From the NCBI RefSeq assembly GCF_900116635.1, contig NZ_FPBJ01000015.1, positions 1-64,000 of the forward strand: 64,000 bases of DNA, given 5' to 3'. Below, piece after piece: positions 48,554 to 56,954 of this stretch (position 1 is the stretch's first letter; every line of letters begins with the position of its first letter). Under the pieces are notes generated by a model, which saw only the letters and a program-made list of their open reading frames with translations, searched no databases and was not told the DNA's origin. The DNA comes from Xenorhabdus koppenhoeferi. GTDB taxonomy: Bacteria; Pseudomonadota; Gammaproteobacteria; Enterobacterales; Enterobacteriaceae. The position numbers were made by a program, and so were the translations under genes.

Positions 48554-49303
48554 TCAATGTATCTGATCGGGTTTTGACCGCCAGAGACAACTTCCCCCTT
48601 TCTTTTCCACCAAGTCTAAGCGGGATTCATGCTGAATTAATTCTTCATCAGATGCATGAATAACTTTTAATCCAGACTGAGGGCGAGTAACTTTCTGAAT
48701 TTCTGCAATCAAAGCATTGCTTGAAATTTCTCCTTCCATAGAAAAAGCCAGTGCTGTTTGGCCACCAGTCATCGCTAAATAGACATCAGCCAGAATCTCG
48801 GCATCGAGCAATGCCCCGTGGAGAGTACGTTTCGAATTATCAAGTTGATAACGGTCACATAACGCATCAAGGTTATTACGCTTGCCGGGGAAAAGTCTCC
48901 TTGCCAGCATCAGGCTGTCTGTAATAGTACAAAAATCAGCCGTTGGGGGAATATCACGATTCAGCTTACTAAACTCATAATCCATAAAGCCGATATCGAA
49001 CGTTGCATTATGGATAATCAATTCAGCTCCACGAATAAATTCAATGAATTCATCGGCGATATCAGCAAATAACAGTTTATCTTGCAAAAATTCATCGCTG
49101 ATGCCGTGAACTTCAAACGCTTCAGGATCGACCAAGCGTTCAGGTTTGATATAAATATGAAAATGGCGCCCCGTCAAACGACGGTTGATGACTTCCACCG
49201 CACCAATTTCAATGATGTTGTGTCCCTCATAGTGAACACCTAACTTGTTCATACCGGTTGTTTCGGTATCAAGGACAATTTGGCGGGTAATTGCAGTGCT
49301 CAT
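48554..49303 (-). CDS. dnaQ: DNA polymerase III epsilon subunit (3'-5' exonuclease)
   Basis: A 249-residue proofreading exonuclease with the DEDDh motifs: VLDTETTGMN, HNATFDIGFMDYEF and HGALLDAEILADVYL. The C-terminal ~60 residues form the tail that binds the polymerase alpha subunit. It is divergent from rnhA over 63 bases, as in enterobacteria. Confidence 0.96.
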   Translation of the reverse strand: MSTAITRQIVLDTETTGMNKLGVHYEGHNIIEIGAVEVINRRLTGRHFHIYIKPERLVDPEAFEVHGISDEFLQDKLLFADIADEFIEFIRGAELIIHNATFDIGFMDYEFSKLNRDIPPTADFCTITDSLMLARRLFPGKRNNLDALCDRYQLDNSKRTLHGALLDAEILADVYLAMTGGQTALAFSMEGEISSNALIAEIQKVTRPQSGLKVIHASDEELIQHESRLDLVEKKGGSCLWRSKPDQIH

Positions 49304-49366
49304 AGTGTTTTTTTGTGTCAGACTTAGAGTTTTGATTAAAGATGATATAGGAAGAGTCTACCAAAG

Positions 49367-49837
49367 ATGAACAAACAGGTAGAAATTTTCACCGATGGTT
49401 CTTGCCTGGGCAATCCCGGCCCCGGCGGATATGGCATTTTACTCCGTTACCAACAACATGAAAGAAAAATGAGCGGGGGTTATTTTCTCACGACCAACAA
49501 TCGCATGGAGTTAATGGCTGCGATTATCGGGTTGGAGACGCTGAAACACCCTTGCACCGTGATCCTGACAACTGACAGCCAATATGTCCGCCAAGGAATT
49601 ACTCAATGGATCCACAATTGGAAAAAACGCGGCTGGAAAAAAGCCGATAAATCACCTGTGATTAATATCGATCTCTGGCAACGACTTGATCAAGCTATCT
49701 CACGACATGAGATTGATTGGCGTTGGGTCAAGGGTCATACCGGACACCGGGAAAACGAAATCTGCGATGAACTGGCCCGGGCAGCCGCCAACAACCCCGC
49801 TCAATCAGATGATGGTTATATCGAAAGTGAAAATTAG
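49367..49837 (+). CDS. rnhA: Ribonuclease HI
   Basis: A 156-residue enzyme that degrades RNA in RNA-DNA hybrids. The catalytic acids are seen in [28 protein letters not shown] and [11 protein letters not shown], with the histidine loop in [17 protein letters not shown]. Confidence 0.97.
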   Translation: MNKQVEIFTDGSCLGNPGPGGYGILLRYQQHERKMSGGYFLTTNNRMELMAAIIGLETLKHPCTVILTTDSQYVRQGITQWIHNWKKRGWKKADKSPVINIDLWQRLDQAISRHEIDWRWVKGHTGHRENEICDELARAAANNPAQSDDGYIESEN

Positions 49838-49882
49838 CCTGTAATTATCGCCTTTATCTCTCAAATTATGGCGGTGAAAACA

Positions 49883-50596
49883 TTAACGACGGTGGAAATT
49901 TTTCACTGTCCCCAACGCATTACTGAACTTCGGTTTTAACAATGTCGCCCGCGCAGGGTTCAGTGTCAAAGGTATTGTCCGCTTGCGGGCAATAATCACA
50001 TTCAGGCAACCAAATATTGATGCAGCAGCATCATAACGACTATCCCCGCTTTGCCAAGGTAAAACATGGAAGTTCGTGTGATGAATCACCTCGTAGTTTA
50101 GCAGACGGAGCCAATCCAATTGACGAAGCATAGAAAACATTTGTGCCCGACAAACCAGTCGGCGATATATTGGTGAAATCGCTTTCCTTAATCCCAATAC
50201 ACTTATTGGATTAAAACCACTGATAATCAACCAGCCATCATCAATGATTATTCTATCCACCTCTCTTAACAACCAATGAGGATTAATGCTATAAGTCAAC
50301 ATATGCGCCAACAGGCAAGCATCAGCAGATTTAGTGGCAAAAGGAAGATAGTGGGGATCAGCCATTACATCCATATTCTGCCCCTGCAAACCGATGTTGA
50401 CTTGATGTCTGACCAGACAAGAACGGCTATCAATTTCTGTACTTAAGCTACCGATTTTCAATAAATGAAAACCAAAAATCTTTGGCCACCAAGGTTCCAA
50501 TTGACGTTCCAGAGCGACGCGGTAATATTCTCCCCACGGTAACTCAGCCCAAGAAACGGGAGGGGTTATTTGCTTAACTGAACGTGCTGTTTGCAT
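49883..50596 (-). CDS. yafS: YafS-type SAM-dependent methyltransferase
   Basis: A 237-residue protein between rnhA and gloB, where E. coli has yafS. It has the DPHYLPFATKSADACLLAHM acidic loop and REVDRIIIDDGWLIISGFNP, a Methyltransf_11-like pattern. The substrate is not known. It is transcribed divergently from gloB. Confidence 0.85.
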   Translation of the reverse strand: MQTARSVKQITPPVSWAELPWGEYYRVALERQLEPWWPKIFGFHLLKIGSLSTEIDSRSCLVRHQVNIGLQGQNMDVMADPHYLPFATKSADACLLAHMLTYSINPHWLLREVDRIIIDDGWLIISGFNPISVLGLRKAISPIYRRLVCRAQMFSMLRQLDWLRLLNYEVIHHTNFHVLPWQSGDSRYDAAASIFGCLNVIIARKRTIPLTLNPARATLLKPKFSNALGTVKNFHRR

Positions 50597-50647
50597 GTCA
50601 TCTTCCTTTCAACCTACTATAAATCTACTACGAAAATGAGGCATATG

Positions 50648-51403
50648 ATGGAGCTTATCAGGATCTCAGCCCTTTTAGATAACTACATTTGGTTACTTTG
50701 TGATGAAGACAAACGTTGTGTCATTATCGATCCCGCAGAATCTCAGCCTGTCATTGACATTTTAGCAGCAAATCAACTTATTCCTGTGGCAATCTTCCTG
50801 ACACACCACCATCACGATCATGTTGGTGGTGTACCCGGATTACTCATAAAACACCCGGAATTACCAGTGTACGGACCTGAAGAGACCCGAAGAAAAGGCG
50901 CAACCCAAATTGTTCACGAACATGAAACCATTGAAATCGCCCACTTCTCTTTCCGTGTCATGGAATTGCCGGGCCATACACTCGGCCACATCGCGTTCTA
51001 TCAAGCTCCCCACTTATTTTGCGGGGACACGTTATTTTCTGGCGGCTGTGGGCGATTATTTGAAGGCACCGCTGAACAAATGTTCTCTTCTCTTGGAAAA
51101 ATTTCATCACTACCTGATGACACATTAATTTGCTGTGCACATGAATATACAGCGGCAAATATGGCATTTGCAAAAGCAGTATTGCCTGATAATCAAACCA
51201 TTCACAATTATTACCAAAAAATTATTGAGCGGCGTGAAAATAGACAAGCAACAGTACCCACAACTTTACAGACAGAGAAAAAAATTAATGTTTTCTTAAA
51301 TTGTCACAATATTGATTTACAAAAAAATATCGGTATCAAACCTAATTCAATATCACTTTCTTCTGTTTTTCAGCAATTAAGGGCTTATAAAGATCAATTT
51401 TGA
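50648..51403 (+). CDS. gloB: Hydroxyacylglutathione hydrolase (glyoxalase II)
   Basis: A 251-residue metallo-beta-lactamase-fold hydrolase that finishes methylglyoxal detoxification. It has the THHHHDHVGG metal motif, GHTLGHIAFY, CGDTLFSGGCGRLFEG and CCAHEYT. I chose ATG 50648, with GAGG at 50638-50641, because it gives the length of E. coli GloB; ATG codons at 50636 and 50645 are alternatives. Confidence 0.94.
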   Translation: MELIRISALLDNYIWLLCDEDKRCVIIDPAESQPVIDILAANQLIPVAIFLTHHHHDHVGGVPGLLIKHPELPVYGPEETRRKGATQIVHEHETIEIAHFSFRVMELPGHTLGHIAFYQAPHLFCGDTLFSGGCGRLFEGTAEQMFSSLGKISSLPDDTLICCAHEYTAANMAFAKAVLPDNQTIHNYYQKIIERRENRQATVPTTLQTEKKINVFLNCHNIDLQKNIGIKPNSISLSSVFQQLRAYKDQF

Positions 51404-51475
51404 TTTTGTTGGGTTGTCTTCTGCGTAATAGGTCAGTATGATCGCTCACCTTTTAGACAAACATCAAAAGAGAAC

Positions 51476-52807
51476 ATGAAGACAAAAGCGATCTTATTCG
51501 CTTCTGTTTTGCTTGCTGGGTGTCAATCGAGTCTGCAACCAAAGGCTCCATCTCAGCAGCATACACAGAAGATGTCTTCGACGAATCAGAAAATAGACAG
51601 TATTGCAGGGCAAGAAGATTCTGCAAACTGGAAGGAGAGTCCGACAACCCAACAAGATTTATGGGGACATATCCGTGATGAGTTGAAGATGGAAATTCCT
51701 AGTAATAGCAGAGTGCTAAAGCAACAAAATTACTACCTGAAACACAAGAGCTATCTCCAAAATGTGACGTTGCGGGCAGGCCCGTACATCTATTGGATAG
51801 TTGAGCAGCTTGATAAACGAAAAATGCCAATGGAATTGGTATTGCTGCCCATAGTGGAGAGTGCTTTTAACCCCCATGCTACCTCTTACGCTAAGGCTGC
51901 AGGTTTATGGCAGATTATCCCAAGTACAGGCCGCCATTATGGTTTGACACAAGACAAATGGTACGATGCCCGACGTGATGTTGCGGCATCAACGACTGCC
52001 GCACTGGATATGTTTGAACAGCTGAACAAGCGGTTCAATGGAGACTGGTTATTAACCATCGCCGCTTACAATAGCGGTGAAGGCCGGGTAATACGTGCAA
52101 TCAGGAACAATGCAGCGAAAGGAAAGCCGACAGATTTCTGGTCGTTATCACTGCCACGGGAAACGATGTATTATGTTCCCAAGATATTGGCATTAAGCAA
52201 CATTATTCGCCATAGCAAAGAATTCGGTTTCAAACTACCAGAATCCAACAATCAGCAAGCGTTGACCAAAGTTGAGGTAGGACAACCAATCATGTTATCC
52301 CAAGCGGCTAAACTATCTGGACTATCGTTAACATCCGTCAGAGCATATAATCCGGGTTATAAACAAGGTATGACTTCCCCTCATGGGCCGCATTACATCA
52401 TGCTGCCAAAACAGAACGTCAGCCAGTTTAAAACCTCATTGACTGATGAAAACGTTCTGAAGGATATCCGCCTGTCTGTTACGCATAACGCCCGTAAACT
52501 ACAACAACAAGGCCAATATACAGTTCGTGCCGGAGATACATTGTCAGCGATAGCCAAGCGCTTCAATACCACTCATAGGGATTTACAACGATTGAATAGC
52601 CTGAAAACAGCGGATCGGCTCAAAATCGGGCAAGTACTGAAAATCGATAATAGTGGCCCTGTCACTTATCGGGTACGTAGAGGCGACTCTTTTTCCAGCA
52701 TCGCCAAACGCCATAATGTCAATCTCAATGATCTGATAAACTGGAATAAAAACATTAAAATCAAAGAAATGAAACCCGGTATAGCACTGACGCTTTATAT
52801 TAATTAA
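51476..52807 (+). CDS. mltD: Membrane-bound lytic murein transglycosylase D
   Basis: A 443-residue outer-membrane lipoprotein. The signal peptide ends in the lipobox LLAGC (Cys ~16). The SLT domain has the catalytic glutamate in LLPIVESAFNPHATSYAKAA and GLWQIIPSTGRHYGL. Two LysM repeats occupy the C-terminus (~345-390 and ~398-442), starting YTVRAGDTLSAIAKRFN and YRVRRGDSFSSIAKRHN. Chromosomal context after gloB is that of E. coli. It borders the tail cassette but is a host gene. Confidence 0.95.
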   Translation: MKTKAILFASVLLAGCQSSLQPKAPSQQHTQKMSSTNQKIDSIAGQEDSANWKESPTTQQDLWGHIRDELKMEIPSNSRVLKQQNYYLKHKSYLQNVTLRAGPYIYWIVEQLDKRKMPMELVLLPIVESAFNPHATSYAKAAGLWQIIPSTGRHYGLTQDKWYDARRDVAASTTAALDMFEQLNKRFNGDWLLTIAAYNSGEGRVIRAIRNNAAKGKPTDFWSLSLPRETMYYVPKILALSNIIRHSKEFGFKLPESNNQQALTKVEVGQPIMLSQAAKLSGLSLTSVRAYNPGYKQGMTSPHGPHYIMLPKQNVSQFKTSLTDENVLKDIRLSVTHNARKLQQQGQYTVRAGDTLSAIAKRFNTTHRDLQRLNSLKTADRLKIGQVLKIDNSGPVTYRVRRGDSFSSIAKRHNVNLNDLINWNKNIKIKEMKPGIALTLYIN

Positions 52808-52829
52808 GTTGTTTCATCGTTTCCGATCT

Positions 52830-52859
52830 ATGCTCCCGTCTAAAAAGACAGGGAGCATA
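52830..52859 (+). terminator. Hairpin downstream of mltD
   Basis: ATGCTCCC-GTC and GAC-AGGGAGCAT form a stem around TAAAAA, about 25 bases past the stop. No T-tract follows. Confidence 0.45.
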
Positions 52860-52870
52860 GATAAACGTAT

Positions 52871-52997
52871 TATACCCATCGTCTTTCAAGTCGCAGCTTT
52901 GTTAGCTGTACTCACTCACCCCAGTCACATAGTCTGCTACGCTCCTGAGAACTCACTCCCTTGCCGTCACGCTGCATTTTGAAATCTATTGGATATA
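52871..52997 (-). repeat. Complete but diverged ERIC element (127 bp)
   Basis: Bounded by TATAC and GGATATA, exactly 127 bases, with CTCACTCACCCCAGTCACAT and CTCACTCCCTTGCCGTCACG inside. It lies between mltD and the tail cassette. Confidence 0.85.
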
Positions 52998-53217
52998 TAA
53001 AAACAGTGACTGAGTTAATATTATTTACATCAATAATATAATAGACGTTGTACATATAAACTAAATAACTCTAGAGATGAAAAGGAGTGGTATAACAAAA
53101 GTAGCAGGGTGTTATTAGTAAATATTTCCATAAAAGTAATAAATGATAGTTACTTACTATTAAATTTTATCCTTATAAAAGAAAAAAACCACTTTAATTT
53201 TTTTCCAATTAAGTGCA
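52998..53217. other. AT-rich upstream region of the tail cassette
   Basis: About 220 bases with no gene; together with the ERIC element it forms the gap before the LexA box. Confidence 0.5.
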
Positions 53218-53233
53218 CTGTATATATATACAG
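53218..53233. promoter_or_regulatory. LexA (SOS) operator
   Basis: CTGTATATATATACAG is a perfect match to the consensus CTGT-N8-ACAG and fully palindromic. It lies just upstream of the first cassette gene and ~280 bases before a dinI-like fragment. It suggests DNA-damage induction of the tail module. Confidence 0.85.
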
Positions 53234-53239
53234 TTTTAT

Positions 53240-53482
53240 ATGGGGGCGGGTATATCAGTGGAATCTCTTATGGAATCATTGGTAGCACAACGTATTAATT
53301 TTATTGCCAGAATGGCAACAAGTTGCGAATGCAATCATGCGGAAGACAAAGAACTGGCTTTGGTTTGGATAGCGGAATTATCCGCACATTATGAAAAAAG
53401 ACTCAGTAGTTATCAAAATTCATTAAAAAACAACTTATTAGATAACGATGTGTTGGGAAGTTCGGGTTCAATAGAAGAATAG
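53240..53482 (+). CDS. Small protein of unknown function, first gene after the LexA box
   Basis: From ATG 53240 an 80-residue protein; ATG 53270, with GGA seven bases before it, would give 70 residues and may be the true start. The sequence (VAQRINFIARMATSCECNHA then LALVWIAELSAHYEKRL) is helical with a C-x-C pair and no domain I recognise. Being directly under the SOS operator, it may be a regulator or timing factor for the tailocin. Confidence 0.6.
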   Translation: MGAGISVESLMESLVAQRINFIARMATSCECNHAEDKELALVWIAELSAHYEKRLSSYQNSLKNNLLDNDVLGSSGSIEE

Positions 53483-53500
53483 ATTTGGCGGGAGAAAAGA

Positions 53501-53713
53501 ATGCGAGTGGATATACTTTTCGATAGGCAAGCTAATATTTCTGAAGTAACCATGTCTGCACTTGAAAGTGAAATAAATAGAACAAGTAAACGAAACTGTT
53601 GTCTATTTTTGTGCCACCAGCCTAACAAATTTCTCTTATTGAGGCATATTCCTGATTATTCGATCATAACTCTTCGATTTACAGACTGTTTTCTGCAAAA
53701 AAAAGGAGAGTAT
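53501..53713 (+). pseudogene. dinI-like fragment
   Basis: ATG 53501 follows GGGAGAAAAG. The first ~30 residues (MRVDILFDRQANISEVTMSA, LESEINR) match the start of DinI-family SOS modulators. After that the sequence (NCCLFLCHQPNKF and on) does not look like DinI. The frame has no stop and runs directly into gpX at 53714. Most likely a truncated dinI whose remnant was left in frame. Confidence 0.55.
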
Positions 53714-53917
53714 ATGCAAATTATCGCACAACAAAATGAAACGGTTGATTCCATATGCTGGCGTTATTATGGACGTACGCTGGGAATGACAGAACGCGTG
53801 TTACAGGCAAACCCAGGATTGGCTGATTTTGGCGCGGTGTTGCCTCATGGAACAAAAATTGAATTGCCGGAGTTCATGCCAGCAGCCAGCAAGCCCATTA
53901 TCCAGCTTTGGGATTAA
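53714..53917 (+). CDS. X: P2 gpX-like tail protein
   Basis: A 67-residue LysM-like baseplate/tail protein: VDSICWRYYGRTLGMTERVL then ANPGLADFGAVLPHG. ATG 53714 has a strong AAAAGGAGAG site. The length equals that of P2 gpX. It is the first recognisable tail gene, and no capsid genes precede it. Confidence 0.92.
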   Translation: MQIIAQQNETVDSICWRYYGRTLGMTERVLQANPGLADFGAVLPHGTKIELPEFMPAASKPIIQLWD

Positions 53918-53926
53918 GAGGCATGT

Positions 53927-54190
53927 ATGGATAAATACAGCCATGCTACTTATACCTGTGCCAGTATCAGTGCTATTTTTTCCGGCCTGTCTTTATATGA
54001 ATGGAGCTTTATTCTTGGGGCGTTTGCCAGTATCACCCTCGGTATTCTGACCTATCTGCTCAATCGTAGAGAACAGATGAAACGAACCCTAATTTTGAAA
54101 AATATTCTGGAAAATTTGAAATTAGAACCCGCATCTAAATCGACCAAGATTGTCAGCGAGCTGATCAAACAAGCACCGAAAGATTTGTAG
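53927..54190 (+). CDS. Phage holin (HP1/P2-type)
   Basis: An 87-residue membrane protein with two hydrophobic segments (TCASISAIFSGLSLYEWSFI and GAFASITLGILTYLL) followed by NRREQMKR and a charged tail, typical of type II holins. It would permeabilise the inner membrane to release particles. TTAAGAGGC precedes ATG 53927. Confidence 0.85.
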   Translation: MDKYSHATYTCASISAIFSGLSLYEWSFILGAFASITLGILTYLLNRREQMKRTLILKNILENLKLEPASKSTKIVSELIKQAPKDL

Positions 54191-54191
54191 T

Positions 54192-54728
54192 ATGCAGGTT
54201 AACTGGCTTGTCGGAATTGGAACGATGAAAAAAACGTCTTTAATTGTCAGTCTGGTGATTGGTGGGATTTCTGGTTGGTGGGGACATTGTTCCTTATTTA
54301 TCAGTGAATTGGCAGGATTGAAACAACAGCATGCTGCGCAGCTTGTTGCTATCAACCAACAAGCGCGTTCAGAAACTCTGGCAGCCATCCAACAAATGAA
54401 AGAAGCACAAAATCGGGCTGCGAAACTGAATGAATACTATTCAGGAAAATTAACTCATGTTACCGAAGAAAATGCTGCTTTGCGCACTGACATTGCTGCT
54501 GGTTATCGGCGGGTGCAAATCGCCGCCGCCAACCTTGCTACCTGTCAGCTCACCCAAGACCGAAATACCAGCACCCGCAGCGTGGGCGATGGAGCCCAAA
54601 TCGAACTCACTGCAGAAGCTGGACGCGCTATTTACGATATCCGAGCCGGAATCATCCGCGATCAAACCAAATTAGATTACCTGCAACAGTACGTGCGTGA
54701 CGTTGTCCGGCAGTGTAAAGCAGAGTGA
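54192..54728 (+). CDS. Rz: Rz-like i-spanin
   Basis: A 178-residue protein with an N-terminal anchor (IVSLVIGGISGWWGH) and a long coiled-coil periplasmic part (LKQQHAAQLVAINQQA and on), as in Rz inner-membrane spanins. It encloses Rz1 in the +1 frame. No endolysin gene lies between the holin and Rz, which is unusual. Confidence 0.85.
   Translation: MQVNWLVGIGTMKKTSLIVSLVIGGISGWWGHCSLFISELAGLKQQHAAQLVAINQQARSETLAAIQQMKEAQNRAAKLNEYYSGKLTHVTEENAALRTDIAAGYRRVQIAAANLATCQLTQDRNTSTRSVGDGAQIELTAEAGRAIYDIRAGIIRDQTKLDYLQQYVRDVVRQCKAE
54457..54675 (+). CDS. Rz1: Rz1-like o-spanin lipoprotein, nested in Rz
   Basis: A 72-residue product in the +1 frame inside Rz. It has a signal peptide (MLLCALTLLLVIGGC) with lipobox, then a proline-rich stretch (KSPPPTLLPVSSPK). 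ATG 54457 or 54472 may start it. The nested position and features are diagnostic for Rz1 partners that fuse the outer membrane to Rz. Confidence 0.85.
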   Translation: MLPKKMLLCALTLLLVIGGCKSPPPTLLPVSSPKTEIPAPAAWAMEPKSNSLQKLDALFTISEPESSAIKPN

Positions 54729-54743
54729 TTGTATCCCATCAAG

Positions 54744-54776
54744 AAAGCCTTCTTCTGTAATGAAAGAAGGCTTTTA
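54744..54776 (+). terminator. Rho-independent terminator after Rz
   Basis: AAAGCCTTCTT and AAAGAAGGCTTTT pair around ~9 bases and are followed by ATTTTACTG. It divides the lysis block from the baseplate block. Confidence 0.75.
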
Positions 54777-54899
54777 TTTTACTGATTTAATTTGATTTTT
54801 ATTCTTTTTTGTATGCCTGTTCCTACAAGCCCAATTTAATGTTGCATCTGTTTTTTCATGGCATTCTTACGCCATGAACATACTGCTAAGGCTTATATT

Positions 54900-55661
54900 A
54901 TGAATGCACAACTTACTGAAATAACGCGCTTATTACGTAATCTGATTCGAATAGGAGTTGTATCAGAAGTAGATACGACAAAAGGTATGTGCCGAGTTAC
55001 ATCAGGTGGGCTTAAAACTAATTGGATACATTGGTTGACATCCAGAGCAGGGCACTCCCGTACATGGTGGGCACCCAGTATCGGCGAGCAGGTTTTATTA
55101 TTGTCCATAGGTGGTGAACTGACCACCGCCTTTGTATTGCCTGCAATTTTCTCAAATGAGTTTCCGGTACCATCAACTTCTCCTGAAGCGACCCATATCC
55201 AGTTTCCAGATGGAGCAATGATGGAGTATGAACCACTGTCAGGAGCATTGACTGTTCGCCACATCAAAACTGCAAAAATTGAAGCTTTAGAGTCTATTGA
55301 AATACACGCTGGTAAGGAAATCAAGCTGAAAGCCCCGAAAATCGGGTTAGAAGCTCTTGTAGAGATCGGATTAAAGGCTGGTGTAAAGATCGGAATGGAT
55401 TCTGGTCTGGAGTTCGGAGTAAAAGCGGGAAGAGAGATCGGATTAAAGGCTGGTCAAGGGATCGGATTAAAGGCTGGTGAAATTGGATTAAAAGCTGGTG
55501 AACTCAAGATGGAGGGAAGTGCGGTTGAGCTGAAAGCGAAGAAAGGAGAAATCGAGGGTGATATTACACACTCTGGAGGAACATTCAAGTCTAATGGTGT
55601 GGTGGTGCATACCCATACACACCCTGTGCCAGCACTTGGAATGTCAGGAACTCCATTATGA
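54900..55661 (+). CDS. V: P2 gpV-like baseplate spike
   Basis: A 253-residue membrane-piercing spike. The OB-fold N-terminal part is visible (RIGVVSEVDTTKGMCRV, WWAPSIGEQVLLLS, GGELTTAFVLPAIF). The C-terminal beta-helix contains repeated I-G-L-K-A-G units and ends VVVHTHTHPVPALG, the H-x-H-x-H iron site of P2 gpV tips. It is ~40 residues longer than P2 gpV (from memory), apparently through repeat expansion. ATG 54900 is preferred over 54858. Confidence 0.92.
   Translation: MNAQLTEITRLLRNLIRIGVVSEVDTTKGMCRVTSGGLKTNWIHWLTSRAGHSRTWWAPSIGEQVLLLSIGGELTTAFVLPAIFSNEFPVPSTSPEATHIQFPDGAMMEYEPLSGALTVRHIKTAKIEALESIEIHAGKEIKLKAPKIGLEALVEIGLKAGVKIGMDSGLEFGVKAGREIGLKAGQGIGLKAGEIGLKAGELKMEGSAVELKAKKGEIEGDITHSGGTFKSNGVVVHTHTHPVPALGMSGTPL
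55341..55500 (+). repeat. Tandem 18-bp-type repeats in gpV
   Basis: ATCGGATTAAAGGCTGGT (I-G-L-K-A-G) and variants recur about seven times with 6-12 base spacers. They encode successive turns of the spike's beta-helix. The near-identical DNA of some copies suggests recent slippage. Confidence 0.8.
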
Positions 55662-56008
55662 TGTACTTAGGAATGAACCGACAAACAGGCCGGGAGTTGA
55701 CAGATCTAGCACACGTCCGGCAATCCGTCAGCGATATTTTATTAACTCCCGTGGGAAGCCGTATTGCACGTCGTACCTACGGCTCTTTATTACCTGAACT
55801 GATCGACTGGCCACAGAACTCAGCGCTCCGGCTTCAGGTTATGGCGGCCAGTTATACCGCAATCAGCCGCTGGGAACCCCGTGTGACGCTAACATCCATC
55901 ACGATGGAAACCGGACAGGACGGCAAAATGGTGGTGGATATCACGGGTACTTATCATCAATCCGTCAAGGAATTTTCACTCTCTATTCCGGTGAGCTATT
56001 CCCGGTAA
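55658..56008 (+). CDS. W: P2 gpW-like baseplate protein
   Basis: A 116-residue gp25-family protein: HVRQSVSDILLTPVGSRIAR, RTYGSLLPELID. It overlaps V by four bases and precedes J, as in P2. Confidence 0.94.
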   Translation: MMYLGMNRQTGRELTDLAHVRQSVSDILLTPVGSRIARRTYGSLLPELIDWPQNSALRLQVMAASYTAISRWEPRVTLTSITMETGQDGKMVVDITGTYHQSVKEFSLSIPVSYSR

Positions 56009-56045
56009 GACTATTCCCGATAAGACTATTCCTGAGAGGTAAAGC

Positions 56046-56954
56046 ATGCCAACAATCGATTTAAGCCAGTTGCCACCGCCGGATGTAATTGAGCCGCTGA
56101 ATTATGAACAACTGCTGGAAGAGCGTAAAAAAGGATTGATATCGCTTTATCCAGCAGAACAGCAAGATGCTATTACACGAACCCTGCAACTGGAATCAGA
56201 ACCTTTGGTCAAGTTGCTGGAAGAGAATGTTTATCGTGAACTGCTCTTACGTCAACGCGTTAACGAAGCCGCCCGTGCAGTGATGGTGGCCTATTCGACA
56301 GGCAGCGATCTGGATCAATTGGGTGCGAACAACAACGTATCCCGCATGGTTCTAAGCCCTGCGGACAACTCAACCATGCCACCGACTCCAGCAGTGATGG
56401 AATCTGACAACGATTACCGCGTACGCATTCCGCAGGCTTTTGAAGGCTTGAGTGTTGCGGGGCCTGTAGGTGCCTATGAATACCATGCCCGCAGTGCGGA
56501 CGGCCGTGTCGCAGATGCTTCGGCTATCAGCCCATCGCCTGCCAACGTCACTGTGACCATCATGTCTCGTGAAGACAAAGGGGTGGCATCGAAAGAATTG
56601 CTGGAAAAAGTCGAAAAAGCACTGAATGACGAAGACGTGCGTCCAGTGGCGGATCGTCTGAAAGTCCAGTCAGCGAGCATTGTGGAATATGAAATTGATG
56701 CGGTGCTGTACACCTTCCCGGCACCGGAATCAGAACCGATCCGCAAAGCGGCTGAGCAGAGGCTGAAAGAATACGTTGGAGCACAACATCGCCTGGGGCG
56801 TGATATTTGCTTGTCGGCAATTTATGCCGCATTGCATGTGGAAGGCATCCAGCGCGTGGAACTGAAAAACCCGCTGAAAGATGTGGTACTGGATAAAACC
56901 CAGGCTTCTTACTGCACCAAAACTACATTGACGATGGGAGGCTCAGATGAATGA
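56046..56954 (+). CDS. J: P2 gpJ-like baseplate protein
   Basis: A 302-residue wedge protein with IDLSQLPPPDVIEPLNYEQL at the start, QRVNEAARAVMVAYSTGSDLD and DYRVRIPQAFEGLSVAGPVG. It overlaps I by eight bases. Confidence 0.95.
   Translation: MPTIDLSQLPPPDVIEPLNYEQLLEERKKGLISLYPAEQQDAITRTLQLESEPLVKLLEENVYRELLLRQRVNEAARAVMVAYSTGSDLDQLGANNNVSRMVLSPADNSTMPPTPAVMESDNDYRVRIPQAFEGLSVAGPVGAYEYHARSADGRVADASAISPSPANVTVTIMSREDKGVASKELLEKVEKALNDEDVRPVADRLKVQSASIVEYEIDAVLYTFPAPESEPIRKAAEQRLKEYVGAQHRLGRDICLSAIYAALHVEGIQRVELKNPLKDVVLDKTQASYCTKTTLTMGGSDE

Noticed and set aside
51476-52807. mltD as the missing tailocin endolysin
   Set aside because: It has a lipoprotein signal, LysM repeats and host synteny with gloB; it is the housekeeping transglycosylase.
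53213-53239. Start of the first tail-cassette gene at 53213
   Set aside because: That codon lies before and across the LexA box and lacks a ribosome site; ATG 53240 or 53270 is more plausible.
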